Notes: generated from the sequence alone by a model not told the origin. Numbered from the stretch's first letter, positions 1 through 5,814 are shown. The stretch: DNA of 7,293 nucleotides from an uncultured Alphaproteobacteria bacterium (GCA_900551585.1 URWU01000073.1:1-7293); one strand, 5' to 3'. A program made the numbers and translations.

Positions 1-36
1 CCGTCTCGTGGGCTCGGAGATGTGTATAAGAGACAG
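1..36 (+). other. Nextera-type sequencing adapter left at contig end (artifact)
   Basis: Positions 3-36 match the standard Nextera Read 2 transposase adapter, ending in the 19-bp Tn5 mosaic end AGATGTGTATAAGAGACAG at 18-36. Bases 1-2 could be the last two bases of an index. This is library DNA and not genome; true sequence begins at about base 37. Translating it gives the peptides MCIRDR and MYKRQ, typical of adapter contamination, so any ORF beginning here has a false N terminus. Confidence 0.97.
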
Positions 37-240
37 AATGAAATCAGCGATCCGTTATTTATTCAGGTTCAAAGAGGCGCGCTTGATGCGGAAGAATATA
101 TCCGGGCCGTGGCGGAAATCAAATATGAAAACCGTTATTCAAATGAGCAGAACAAAAGTTTTGACGACTTTTTTAATGAAGCGGCCGGACAATGGAATAA
201 CTGTCATCCGGATATGCCGGTGGCGGTTAAAGCGGCTTAA
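37..240 (+). CDS. C-terminal fragment of unidentified protein (5' end missing)
   Basis: This is an open frame of 67 residues running from the adapter junction to a TAA at 238-240. The start is lost because the contig begins inside the gene; the ATG at 22 is adapter. The fragment is hydrophilic and acidic, beginning NEISDPLFIQVQRGALD and ending in an alanine/valine tail (MPVAVKAA). No membrane segment or catalytic motif is visible. It probably folds as amphipathic helices (for example AEEYIRAVAEIKYENRYS). I do not recognise the family. A hairpin follows 9 bases after the stop, consistent with this being a genuine gene end. Confidence 0.6.
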   Translation, partial: NEISDPLFIQVQRGALDAEEYIRAVAEIKYENRYSNEQNKSFDDFFNEAAGQWNNCHPDMPVAVKAA

Positions 241-249
241 AAGACAATC

Positions 250-282
250 GGAGCCGTTTGTCTCTTGTGGATAAGCGGCTCT
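250..282 (+). terminator. Possible terminator hairpin after the 5' partial gene
   Basis: GAGCCG (251-256) pairs perfectly with CGGCTC (276-281). The stem extends on both sides through G:U and A:U pairs (250-260 with 272-282), leaving an 11-base loop. Only a short T run (285-287) follows, so it is a weak intrinsic terminator at best. Its position between a stop codon and a predicted promoter fits that role. Confidence 0.4.
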
Positions 283-285
283 GGT

Positions 286-330
286 TTGACAATCCGGCGG
301 TTTTGTTTTATTGCTAGACTATTGTTTAAT
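286..330 (+). promoter_or_regulatory. Putative promoter of the glycosyltransferase operon
   Basis: A perfect -35 hexamer TTGACA lies at 286-291, followed after 17 bases by TATTGC (309-314), a poor -10. A second reading is TTGTTT (303-308), 16 bases, then TTTAAT (325-330), which has the better -10. Either would give a short leader before the ATG at 355. No operator or riboswitch-like structure is evident. This is pattern matching only. Confidence 0.35.
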
Positions 331-354
331 CTAATTTACAGAGCCGGTGATCTT

Positions 355-1824
355 ATGAAATCATTATACAAAAGTAATTTTCTGAGCTTTCTCATTGTTC
401 ATTTTCTGGTGTGGGTCGGTGTGCCGTCTCTGCGCAAAAGTATTCCTCTTGACAGTATCGAAGCCCTGACCTGGGGGCGCTACTGCGGGTGGGGAACCAA
501 TAAACATCCGCCTTTGTCCGGTTTCCCGGCCGAGTGGTTTTATACATTGTTCGGCCAAAACACCCTTGGTATTTATGTTCTCAATCAGCTTTGTGTCTTG
601 ATTGGTTTTATCTATCTTTATAAATTGGCAAAATGTTTTTTGAGCGAGAGTAAGGCCGTTTTGGCTGTTATGCTTTTGGAAGGCGTGATTTATTACGGTT
701 TCAGCGCGCAGGAATATAATGTAAATGTTGTGTCTCTGGCTTTGTGGCCGTTGTCGGTTTATTATTTCTATCAGGCTTTGCAGCATAACAAAATGAGCTG
801 TTGGATTTTGACCGGTGTTTTTGCCGGTCTGAATATGCTCAATAAGTATGTCGGCGGCGTGCAGCTTTTGTGTATGGCTCTGTATTTGTTGTTTACCAAG
901 CAGGGCAGAAGCCAGTTTAAGAAAGCCGGCCCTTATGTGACTTTTGTTATTTTTCTGGCTGTGATTGCGCCGCATGTCTGGTGGCTTTATCAGCATGATT
1001 TTTATCCGTTTAGTTATCTGCTCGGACGTGCTGATAATCAGGCTGCAAGTCTCGGTGCCAAAATCTGGGCGCATATTTTCTTCCCGACAAAGTTTCTTGT
1101 TTCGCAGATTTTTTTTTCGTTGTTGGCGCTGGCGGTTTATTTTCTCAATTATCGCCACGGAGAAAAAGAAGTTTCGGAAATCAGCGTTGAGAATAAGCAG
1201 TTTTTGAAATATCTCGGCGGGGTGCCGGTGCTGGTTTTTGCGTTTATTGCTTTGCTCAGCGGTACAAAACTGAAAAGTATGTGGGGGTTCCCGACGCTTT
1301 ATATGCTGGGAATTATGTTGTTTGCTTTTTATCCGTTTGTTGTTAACGAAAAAGTTTTCAGACGCATGGTTAAGGCAATTTATATGGTGATGTTTCTGCT
1401 GGCAGCCGCTGCAACGACAATCATTTTCTGTGATAAAAGCGAGAAGATAAACTTCCCCAATCAGAAATTTGCCGATGATATGAGCTATGCCTGGAAACTG
1501 CATACGGATAAGCCGTTCAAATATGTCGGCGGCGAAATCTGGTATGCGGCCAATGTTTCCGTTTATGCCAAAGAAAATCCGCGGCCGGTTGCCGGTATGA
1601 AACCCGAGCATAGCCCGTGGTTTGATAAGCAGGATATTTTATCAAGCGGAGCGCTGGTGGTTTATCCGAATCGCGAAAGTTTTGCTGCTTTGCGGCAGGT
1701 TTATCCGAATGTCAGTGAAGTGAGCGAATATAAGCTTGAATTTAAAAACCGAATTGGTAAGGTAAAGAGCAGAACAATTTATTATGGTTTTTTAGAGCCC
1801 AAAGCAGAGGTGGAACATGAGTAG
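355..1824 (+). CDS. ArnT-like GT39-family membrane glycosyltransferase
   Basis: This 489-residue polytopic inner-membrane protein is of the PMT/ArnT (GT39, GT-C fold) type. Such enzymes take a sugar from a polyprenyl-phosphate donor on the periplasmic face and transfer it to lipid A, protein or another glycan. After the first membrane helix (~residues 9-24) comes the acidic catalytic loop PLDSIEALTW (D33, E36), then KHPPL (50-54), both typical of the family. Several hydrophobic helices follow up to ~residue 358, with the KLKSMWGFP segment (305-313) near the last ones, then a soluble ~130-residue C-terminal domain. I chose the ATG at 355; a 30-residue extension from a TTG at 265 would run through the hairpin and promoter and has no ribosome site. 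The gene overlaps the next by 8 bases. Closest functional analogues by context are Francisella FlmK and Bordetella LgmB. The acceptor is not shown by the sequence. Confidence 0.88.
   Translation: MKSLYKSNFLSFLIVHFLVWVGVPSLRKSIPLDSIEALTWGRYCGWGTNKHPPLSGFPAEWFYTLFGQNTLGIYVLNQLCVLIGFIYLYKLAKCFLSESKAVLAVMLLEGVIYYGFSAQEYNVNVVSLALWPLSVYYFYQALQHNKMSCWILTGVFAGLNMLNKYVGGVQLLCMALYLLFTKQGRSQFKKAGPYVTFVIFLAVIAPHVWWLYQHDFYPFSYLLGRADNQAASLGAKIWAHIFFPTKFLVSQIFFSLLALAVYFLNYRHGEKEVSEISVENKQFLKYLGGVPVLVFAFIALLSGTKLKSMWGFPTLYMLGIMLFAFYPFVVNEKVFRRMVKAIYMVMFLLAAAATTIIFCDKSEKINFPNQKFADDMSYAWKLHTDKPFKYVGGEIWYAANVSVYAKENPRPVAGMKPEHSPWFDKQDILSSGALVVYPNRESFAALRQVYPNVSEVSEYKLEFKNRIGKVKSRTIYYGFLEPKAEVEHE
1806..1810 (+). 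promoter_or_regulatory. Shine-Dalgarno site of the GT2 gene
   Basis: AGAGG lies six bases before the ATG at 1817, inside the end of the upstream gene. It supports the overlapping start and translational coupling. Confidence 0.65.
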
Positions 1825-2800
1825 AAATTCGGTCAGTATTGTCGTTTCGGCTTATAATGAAGAAGGCAATGTCGAGCCTTTGTATAAAGAGCTGAAAAAA
1901 GTTTTGAAGGAAGTTAAGCTGGATAAAGCCGAGATTATTTATGTTGATGACGGCAGCAGCGATAAAACTTATGCCAAATGCAAGGCTCTGCAAAAGAAAG
2001 ACAAAGAGGTCAAAATTGTTCATCTCAAACGTAATTTCGGCCATGAAATTGCCATGACCGCAGGCATGGATTATGCTTCGGGCGAGGCGGTTATCTTTAT
2101 GGATTCAGACTTGCAGCACCCGCCGGTTTATATCAAGCAGATGGTTGAAGAATGGCAGAACGGTTCGGATATTGTTTTAACACGCCGCGTTGATAATGTC
2201 GATACATCGGCTTTTTACAAATTCTGTGCCAAGAGTTTTTATAAAATTCTCAATATGCTGTCAGATACAAAAATTCCGGAGAAGACTCCCGATTTTCGTT
2301 TGATTGACCGTAAATATATTGATTTTCTCAAAGGGTTTAACGAGCAGGACAGATTGTTCCGCGGCTTGTTGAGCTGGATTATGCCTAATGACAAAGTTAA
2401 AGTGATTGATTTTGTTGCCCCGGAACGTTTGAGCGGCGAATCTAAATATAATTTCGGCAAAAGTCTGCAGCTGGCCTTGAATTCAATTGTGCAGTTTTCG
2501 GTCAAGCCGCTGCGTTTCTCCATTTATTTCGGTATGTTTACGGCTTTTATTGCCGGTTTGCTCGGTTTGTATGTTATCGGCGAACATTTTGTTATGCACC
2601 GGCCGACCCCCGGTTATGCGACGATTATGGTTACGGTAATTTTTCTGGGCGCCGTGCAGCTGATTGTGTTAGGAATTATCGGCGAATATATCGGCAAAAT
2701 CCATATGGAAGTCAAGAAACGGCCGTTGTATATGGCTGATTTTGAAACCGCAGACGAAGTGAAAAAGGTAATCCGCGATGGCGCTAAGAAAAATATTTAA
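1817..2800 (+). CDS. GT2 polyprenyl-phosphate glycosyltransferase (ArnC/GtrB/DPM1-like)
   Basis: This 327-residue enzyme is predicted to load a sugar from a nucleotide donor onto undecaprenyl phosphate at the cytoplasmic face of the inner membrane. The GT-A domain begins with SIVVSAYNEEGNVEPL (7-22) and carries VDDGSSD (43-49) for nucleotide binding. The metal-binding motif DSDLQHPP is at 96-103, with an acceptor-loop-like region near APERLSGESKYNFGKS (201-216). Two C-terminal membrane helices (~233-255 and ~267-289) end in GEYIGKIHMEVKKRPLY (289-305), a hallmark of the GtrB/ArnC group. Length is normal for the family. The sugar cannot be read from the sequence. The neighbouring deacetylase suggests an N-acetylated hexosamine, as for Francisella FlmF2 or Bordetella LgmA. 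It overlaps the upstream gene by 8 bases and the downstream gene by 23. Confidence 0.93.
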   Translation: MSRNSVSIVVSAYNEEGNVEPLYKELKKVLKEVKLDKAEIIYVDDGSSDKTYAKCKALQKKDKEVKIVHLKRNFGHEIAMTAGMDYASGEAVIFMDSDLQHPPVYIKQMVEEWQNGSDIVLTRRVDNVDTSAFYKFCAKSFYKILNMLSDTKIPEKTPDFRLIDRKYIDFLKGFNEQDRLFRGLLSWIMPNDKVKVIDFVAPERLSGESKYNFGKSLQLALNSIVQFSVKPLRFSIYFGMFTAFIAGLLGLYVIGEHFVMHRPTPGYATIMVTVIFLGAVQLIVLGIIGEYIGKIHMEVKKRPLYMADFETADEVKKVIRDGAKKNI

Positions 2801-3605
2801 TGCCGATGATTTCGGGATGAGCCGCGGGGTGAATCAGGCGATTGCCAAGGCTTATCATGAGGGAATTTTGAACTCGACCAGCATTATGATTAACCTCGAT
2901 TTTGTTGAGGATGCGCTGGAACTCAAAAAAGATATGCCGGATTTGGATGTCGGTCTGCACCTTAATCTGACAAACCAATATCCGTTGTCAAATCCGTCGG
3001 ATATTCCGTTGCTGGTTGATGAAAAGGGCAAATTTAAGCACGGTTTTGTGAACTTGTTTTTATTGTCTTTCTTCAAGCCCGGTGAGTTGCGCCGTCAGGT
3101 CGAGCATGAGGCCAGAGCTCAGTTGGAAAAAGCGCAGCAGCTCGGGCTTAAGTTGTCGCATATTGACAGCCATCGCCATATCCACCATATTCCGCTGATT
3201 TTTAATGTAGTTAAAAAACTGGCGGCGGAATATCAAATTCCGCGTATCCGGGTGGTGAACGAAAATATTTTTAATACGCTTAAGCATAATAAAGATACCA
3301 GTTATCTGAAAGACGGCGGCTTGGTGAAATATGCCATTTTGCGTGCTTTGGCTTTCTGGAACAATTATAAAACGGATACTTATTTTTACAGTATTCTTTA
3401 TACTTGCAAGCTCTCAAAAGCGCGGTTTAAAAATTTGCAGATTCCCAAAAAATTTAAGGCGGTTGAAGTCGGTATTCATCCGGCAATGCCAGAGATTGAC
3501 AAGCAGCATTTGCAAGATGTTTTTGATGATAATATTTTATCCCCGTGGCGGACAACCGAGTTGGAAACGCTGCTGGATAAAAAGACGGCAAATGAAATCA
3601 GATGA
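2778..3605 (+). CDS. ChbG/YdjC (NaxD-like) carbohydrate deacetylase
   Basis: This 275-residue cytoplasmic protein belongs to the ChbG/HpnK/YdjC family of metal-dependent deacetylases. It starts FNADDFGMS (7-15) with the paired aspartates D10 and D11. It has the GLHLNL motif (H61) and a histidine cluster, SHIDSHRHIHHIP (127-139), that supplies metal ligands, plus a C-terminal VGIHPAMP (231-238). The family removes acetyl groups from chitobiose, hopanoid-linked GlcNAc (HpnK) or, for NaxD, undecaprenyl-phosphate-linked GalNAc. Being sandwiched between a polyprenyl-phosphate GT2 and a GtrA protein makes the NaxD/LgmC-type role the best inference, though substrate specificity is not visible. AAAGG at 2764-2768 precedes the ATG by nine bases. 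The start is 23 bases inside the GT2 gene and the stop shares an ATGA with the next gene. Confidence 0.92.
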   Translation: MALRKIFNADDFGMSRGVNQAIAKAYHEGILNSTSIMINLDFVEDALELKKDMPDLDVGLHLNLTNQYPLSNPSDIPLLVDEKGKFKHGFVNLFLLSFFKPGELRRQVEHEARAQLEKAQQLGLKLSHIDSHRHIHHIPLIFNVVKKLAAEYQIPRIRVVNENIFNTLKHNKDTSYLKDGGLVKYAILRALAFWNNYKTDTYFYSILYTCKLSKARFKNLQIPKKFKAVEVGIHPAMPEIDKQHLQDVFDDNILSPWRTTELETLLDKKTANEIR

Positions 3606-4021
3606 TTGAGCTTTATAAAAAAATCGAGCAAATTTGGTTCAAGCTCAATCAAAAAATCCGTTTTCTTTTAGTCGGCGGTTTTAATACGGTTTTTGCTTAC
3701 GGCGTGTTTGTCGCCTTATATGAACTTGTCGGTCTGCATTATAATCTGGCTCTGATTACGCAATATTTTATTACTGTTAATGTGTCGATTTTTACAATGC
3801 GTTATTATGTTTTTCAAAGCCACGGCGACTTAAAAAAAGAATATGCCAAGGCCGGGACGGTTTATGTCGGCATGTATTTCTTCAATGCTTTTGCTTTGAA
3901 TTTTTTTGTGATTGTCTTAAATTTCGGACCGGTTCTCGGTCAGGCGATGTATCTGATTATCTCAACGATTGTCACTTATATTCTGCATAAATATTTTTCG
4001 TTTCGAGAAAAGAAAGTGTAA
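3602..4021 (+). CDS. GtrA-like membrane protein (putative polyprenyl-P-sugar flippase)
   Basis: This 139-residue protein has about four membrane helices and matches the GtrA-like family: an N-terminal charged helix, then IRFLLVGGFNTVFAYGVF (19-36), and a closing YILHKYFSF (126-134). GtrA proteins are proposed to flip undecaprenyl-phosphate sugars made by a GtrB-type GT2 to the periplasmic side. Here it would feed the ArnT-like enzyme and stand where ArnE/ArnF stand in the Ara4N pathway. It starts on the ATGA shared with the deacetylase stop and has no clear ribosome site of its own, so translation is probably coupled. The family assignment is firm; the flippase role is inference. Confidence 0.9.
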   Translation: MIELYKKIEQIWFKLNQKIRFLLVGGFNTVFAYGVFVALYELVGLHYNLALITQYFITVNVSIFTMRYYVFQSHGDLKKEYAKAGTVYVGMYFFNAFALNFFVIVLNFGPVLGQAMYLIISTIVTYILHKYFSFREKKV

Positions 4022-4024
4022 AAA

Positions 4025-4462
4025 ATGGGTTTTGCCAATCATCAAATCCGCCCTTTGGCGGTAGCTCTTTTGCGGCGGGGAAACAAACTTCTGGCTTTGG
4101 ACTGTTTTGATACAGTCAAGCAGCAGAGGTTTTACCGTTTGTTGGGCGGGGGTATTGAGTTTGGTGAAAAAGCGGAAGAAACAGTTGTTCGCGAGTTCCG
4201 AGAAGAACTCGGTTTGGCTGTTAAGGTGATAAAACGCCTCGGTGTTGACGAAAGCATTTTTACCTATGAGGGTAAGTTAGGGCATGAAATCGTCTTCTTT
4301 TTTGAGGCAGAATTTGTTAATCCTGAAGATTATGACAAGGAGTTTCACCTGCTTGAAAAAGAGCTGGAAAAAAACAGGGTTATCTGGGTGGAAATCAATG
4401 ATGAAAACCGGATTTATCCGGAAGCTTTTCGCAAGTTTATATCTGCAGCTGCTTTTGCATAA
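4025..4462 (+). CDS. NUDIX-family hydrolase
   Basis: This 145-residue protein carries a complete NUDIX box, with G42, E48, R56, E57, E60, E61 and G63 at the exact family spacing (residues 42-64, GGIEFGEKAEETVVREFREE at its core). These residues bind the metal and cleave a diphosphate bond. The N-terminal IRPLAVALLRRGNKLLAL and the YRLLGGGIE segment resemble MutT/ADP-ribose or nucleotide-sugar pyrophosphatases, but the substrate cannot be assigned. It begins three bases after the gtrA-like stop, so it is probably the last gene of the operon. Its 3' end overlaps the convergent CE-clan gene by 26 bases. It may be a housekeeping passenger or act on a nucleotide sugar linked to the pathway. Confidence 0.92.
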   Translation: MGFANHQIRPLAVALLRRGNKLLALDCFDTVKQQRFYRLLGGGIEFGEKAEETVVREFREELGLAVKVIKRLGVDESIFTYEGKLGHEIVFFFEAEFVNPEDYDKEFHLLEKELEKNRVIWVEINDENRIYPEAFRKFISAAAFA

Positions 4463-5246
4463 GCAGGCGTTGTTTGTAAGTTTCGTGTTTTATCTGAGCC
4501 TTGACTGCCGCCTCCTGAAGTAATTGTTTATAGTTTTTCTGTTTCAAAATACTGTATTTGAAATCGCGCAGGGTATTGCGGTGCTGCTCAATCAGATATT
4601 TCTTTGAATTTGCGGCAGCGGTTTTTGTGCCGAAAGAGAAAGCCTGTTTGGGGCGATTGGTTTCGGGTTCCGGTTCAATTTGTTTGACAATCTCCCAAAC
4701 GGCGGTGCGAGCCTGATGATTGTCATATTCTTTTGCCAGCTCGGGGCGGCCGCTTTTTTTGTGCCACATATCAATAATATTATATTCGGCCAGCAAAAAG
4801 CAGCTGTTGTCATTTCTGGCTTCCTGTTGGATTTGATTGAAGCAGCTAATTTTATATCCGGGCAAAAGGATTTTGAAAAAATCATGCAGTTCTTTGCGCA
4901 TGTCGGTTCCGTGTGAATCCTGAAACCAGATTTCTTTGTTCTTTTTATCAGTCATCAAGGCCAGAGCATGATTGCAGCCGGGTTCGATGACTGACGGGAG
5001 CGTTAAATGATAAGCATTGATATTGGCCGAAAGCTGGTCGTTTAAGAGGACGGTACCAAGGTTGGCCAAAGCCTCTTCGTCAACTTTGCCATGCATGGAA
5101 TTTTCAGAATCCGTGGCGGCATAAATATTGTGCGGCAGCGGAAACTCCGTCCCTTCATACATTTTTTTCTGCACAAATAAAAAATCATTGCCGAGATTAA
5201 AAAATTGGGAAATGTCGGAGATGAATTCTTTGCTGTATTTGCTCAT
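4437..5246 (-). CDS. Putative CE-clan (Ulp1/YopJ-like) cysteine protease or acyltransferase
   Basis: This 269-residue protein has no signal peptide or membrane helix. Residues 88-156 look like a CE-clan core. NHALALMTDKK carries the candidate catalytic histidine H93; IWFQDSHGTD carries D110, 17 residues later, the same spacing as the His-Asp pair of yeast Ulp1. After FNQIQQEARNDNSCFLLAEY come Q140/Q141 (oxyanion) and the nucleophile C149. An upstream LLNDQLSANINAY (67-79) recalls the WLND..I..Y segment of Ulp1-type proteases. The Gln-Cys spacing (8-9) is longer than the usual 5-6. The C-terminal ~75 residues are Lys/Gln-rich helix with no recognised domain. Bacterial CE-clan proteins are often host-directed deubiquitinases, deSUMOylases or acetyltransferases. 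That role is inference, and a secretion system is not visible. The start has a weak AGAG upstream. Confidence 0.6.
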   Translation of the reverse strand: MSKYSKEFISDISQFFNLGNDFLFVQKKMYEGTEFPLPHNIYAATDSENSMHGKVDEEALANLGTVLLNDQLSANINAYHLTLPSVIEPGCNHALALMTDKKNKEIWFQDSHGTDMRKELHDFFKILLPGYKISCFNQIQQEARNDNSCFLLAEYNIIDMWHKKSGRPELAKEYDNHQARTAVWEIVKQIEPEPETNRPKQAFSFGTKTAAANSKKYLIEQHRNTLRDFKYSILKQKNYKQLLQEAAVKAQIKHETYKQRLLMQKQLQI

Positions 5247-5280
5247 ATTTTTACTCTGTTTATTGATTGGCTGTTTTTAC

Positions 5281-5309
5281 AGAATAGCTTATTTGGGGGC
5301 GTTTGTAAA
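5281..5309 (-). promoter_or_regulatory. Predicted promoter of the CE-clan gene
   Basis: On the - strand TTTACA (5309-5304) and TATTCT (5286-5281) are separated by 17 bases, five and four matches to the consensus hexamers. This would give a leader of about 25-30 bases before the start at 5246. The gene therefore looks separately transcribed, because the terminator of the upstream heptad gene lies just before this promoter. Confidence 0.45.
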
Positions 5310-5320
5310 TCTTTGGTAAC

Positions 5321-5350
5321 AAGAAAAAAAATGGCAGGAAAATTCCTGCC
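5321..5350 (-). terminator. Intrinsic terminator of the His/Met heptad gene
   Basis: GGCAGGAA (5333-5340) and TTCCTGCC (5343-5350) form a GC-rich stem of seven to eight pairs with a tiny loop. On the - strand it is followed by a run of eight T (A run at 5323-5331 on +). It lies 24 bases after the stop at 5375, in the right orientation for that gene. Confidence 0.88.
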
Positions 5351-5374
5351 GAGGTTTGAGGTGAGGACTTGTGT

Positions 5375-5680
5375 TTAAGAGTTTTTCATTGCTTTTTTAT
5401 GGTCTTGCATAATTTTTTTATGATCGTCCATGATTTTTTGATGATCTTTCATCATTTGCTCATGGTCTTGTTTGATACTCTTCATTTCATCTTTCATCTG
5501 CTGGTGTTCATTCATGATTTTTTCATGTTCACCGCTGATTTTATCCATGTGTTTTTGCATTTGATGATGTTGTTCCTGCATTTGAGCCGGCATTTCTTTC
5601 ATCATGTCATTTTCGGCGCGGACACCAAAACCATAAACGGCAATGGCTGCCAGAGCAATGAGCGCGAGGCCTTTTTTCAT
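5375..5680 (-). CDS. Exported His/Met-rich heptad-repeat protein, candidate metal binder
   Basis: This 101-residue protein starts with a classic signal peptide, MKKGLALIALAAIAVYGFG, and a likely signal peptidase I site after VRA (residue 22). The mature protein, about 79 residues, is dominated by seven consecutive heptads (51-99): EHEKIMN, EHQQMKD, EMKSIKQ, DHEQMMK, DHQKIMD, DHKKIMQ, DHKKAMK. Each has Asp/Glu at position 1 and, except the third, His at position 2; Ile, Met or Ala sits at position 5. That puts His and Ile/Met on the a and d faces of a coiled coil. Residues 26-46 are also Met/His-rich. There are no cysteines in the mature part. Periplasmic copper, nickel or other metal sequestration is a reasonable inference, but no named family is recognised. 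I chose the ATG at 5680 over 5767 because of the strong ribosome site and the signal peptide. Confidence 0.88.
   Translation of the reverse strand: MKKGLALIALAAIAVYGFGVRAENDMMKEMPAQMQEQHHQMQKHMDKISGEHEKIMNEHQQMKDEMKSIKQDHEQMMKDHQKIMDDHKKIMQDHKKAMKNS
5384..5530 (-). repeat. Seven 21-bp in-frame repeats encoding D/E-H-x-x-I/M-x-x heptads
   Basis: The DNA has a 21-base period visible as recurring CATGATTTTT / TGATCTTTCATC-like blocks on the + strand. The units are diverged, so protein-level constraint and not recent duplication keeps the pattern. The third unit has lost the His. Confidence 0.8.
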
Positions 5681-5687
5681 GTGTTTT

Positions 5688-5692
5688 CTCCT
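5688..5692 (-). promoter_or_regulatory. Shine-Dalgarno site that fixes the heptad gene start
   Basis: AGGAG on the - strand lies seven bases before the ATG at 5680. It decides this start against the upstream in-frame ATG at 5767, which would put a 29-residue hydrophilic leader in front of the signal peptide. Confidence 0.85.
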
Positions 5693-5747
5693 GTGAGTTG
5701 ATAACTCAAAAAATGTAAGCGGAAAAGGCGCGTTATCAAGCTGCATA

Positions 5748-5777
5748 GATATATTTGTTATAAACATGCCTTGTCAA
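5748..5777 (-). promoter_or_regulatory. Predicted promoter of the heptad gene
   Basis: On the - strand a perfect TTGACA (5777-5772) is followed after 18 bases by TATATC (5753-5748). This predicts a start near 5741 and a leader of about 60 bases. The -35 overlaps the -35 of the divergent + strand promoter. Confidence 0.5.
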
Positions 5778-5783
5778 AGGGCA
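5767..5783. promoter_or_regulatory. Imperfect palindrome over the shared -35 site (possible operator)
   Basis: TGCC (5767-5770) and GGCA (5780-5783) flank TTGTCAAAG, giving an imperfect inverted repeat centred on 5775. It covers the -35 elements of both divergent promoters, where a repressor or activator could act on both genes. It is short and could be chance. Confidence 0.25.
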
Positions 5784-5799
5784 AACTCGTGATCATATT
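5771..5799 (+). promoter_or_regulatory. Predicted promoter of the methyltransferase-like gene
   Basis: TTGTCA (5771-5776), a 17-base spacer and CATATT (5794-5799) match five and four consensus positions. Transcription would start near 5806, about 20 bases before the ATG. Confidence 0.5.
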
Positions 5800-5814
5800 T
5801 ATTACAAAAGTTTT

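Noticed and set aside
8..274. 88-residue + strand ORF starting in the adapter
   Set aside because: It begins with adapter-encoded residues (MGSEMCIRDR) and lies in another frame of the partial gene at 37-240, continuing through the hairpin.
265..354. N-terminal extension of the GT39 protein from TTG at 265
   Set aside because: It would cover the terminator hairpin and promoter, has no ribosome site, and adds residues before an already normal first membrane helix.
364..1611. 415-residue ORF on the - strand
   Set aside because: It is antisense to the GT39 gene, whose motifs and membrane helices are clear. The product is basic with no coherent domain and has no ribosome site; it is a shadow frame.
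4592..4885. 97-residue - strand ORF inside the CE-clan gene
   Set aside because: It overlaps entirely the longer frame that carries the His-Asp-Cys motifs and shows no independent evidence of coding.
5384..5530. Short periodic repeats resembling a CRISPR array
   Set aside because: The period is 21 bases, in frame, with no constant repeat and variable spacer; it encodes protein heptads.
5369..5701. 110-residue + strand ORF with repeated Phe/His/Leu pattern
   Set aside because: It is the antisense reading of the heptad repeats; its periodicity simply mirrors the 21-base units.
5681..5767. 29-residue N-terminal extension of the heptad protein
   Set aside because: A strong AGGAG is correctly spaced for the ATG at 5680, which begins a textbook signal peptide; the extension also overlaps the promoter region.
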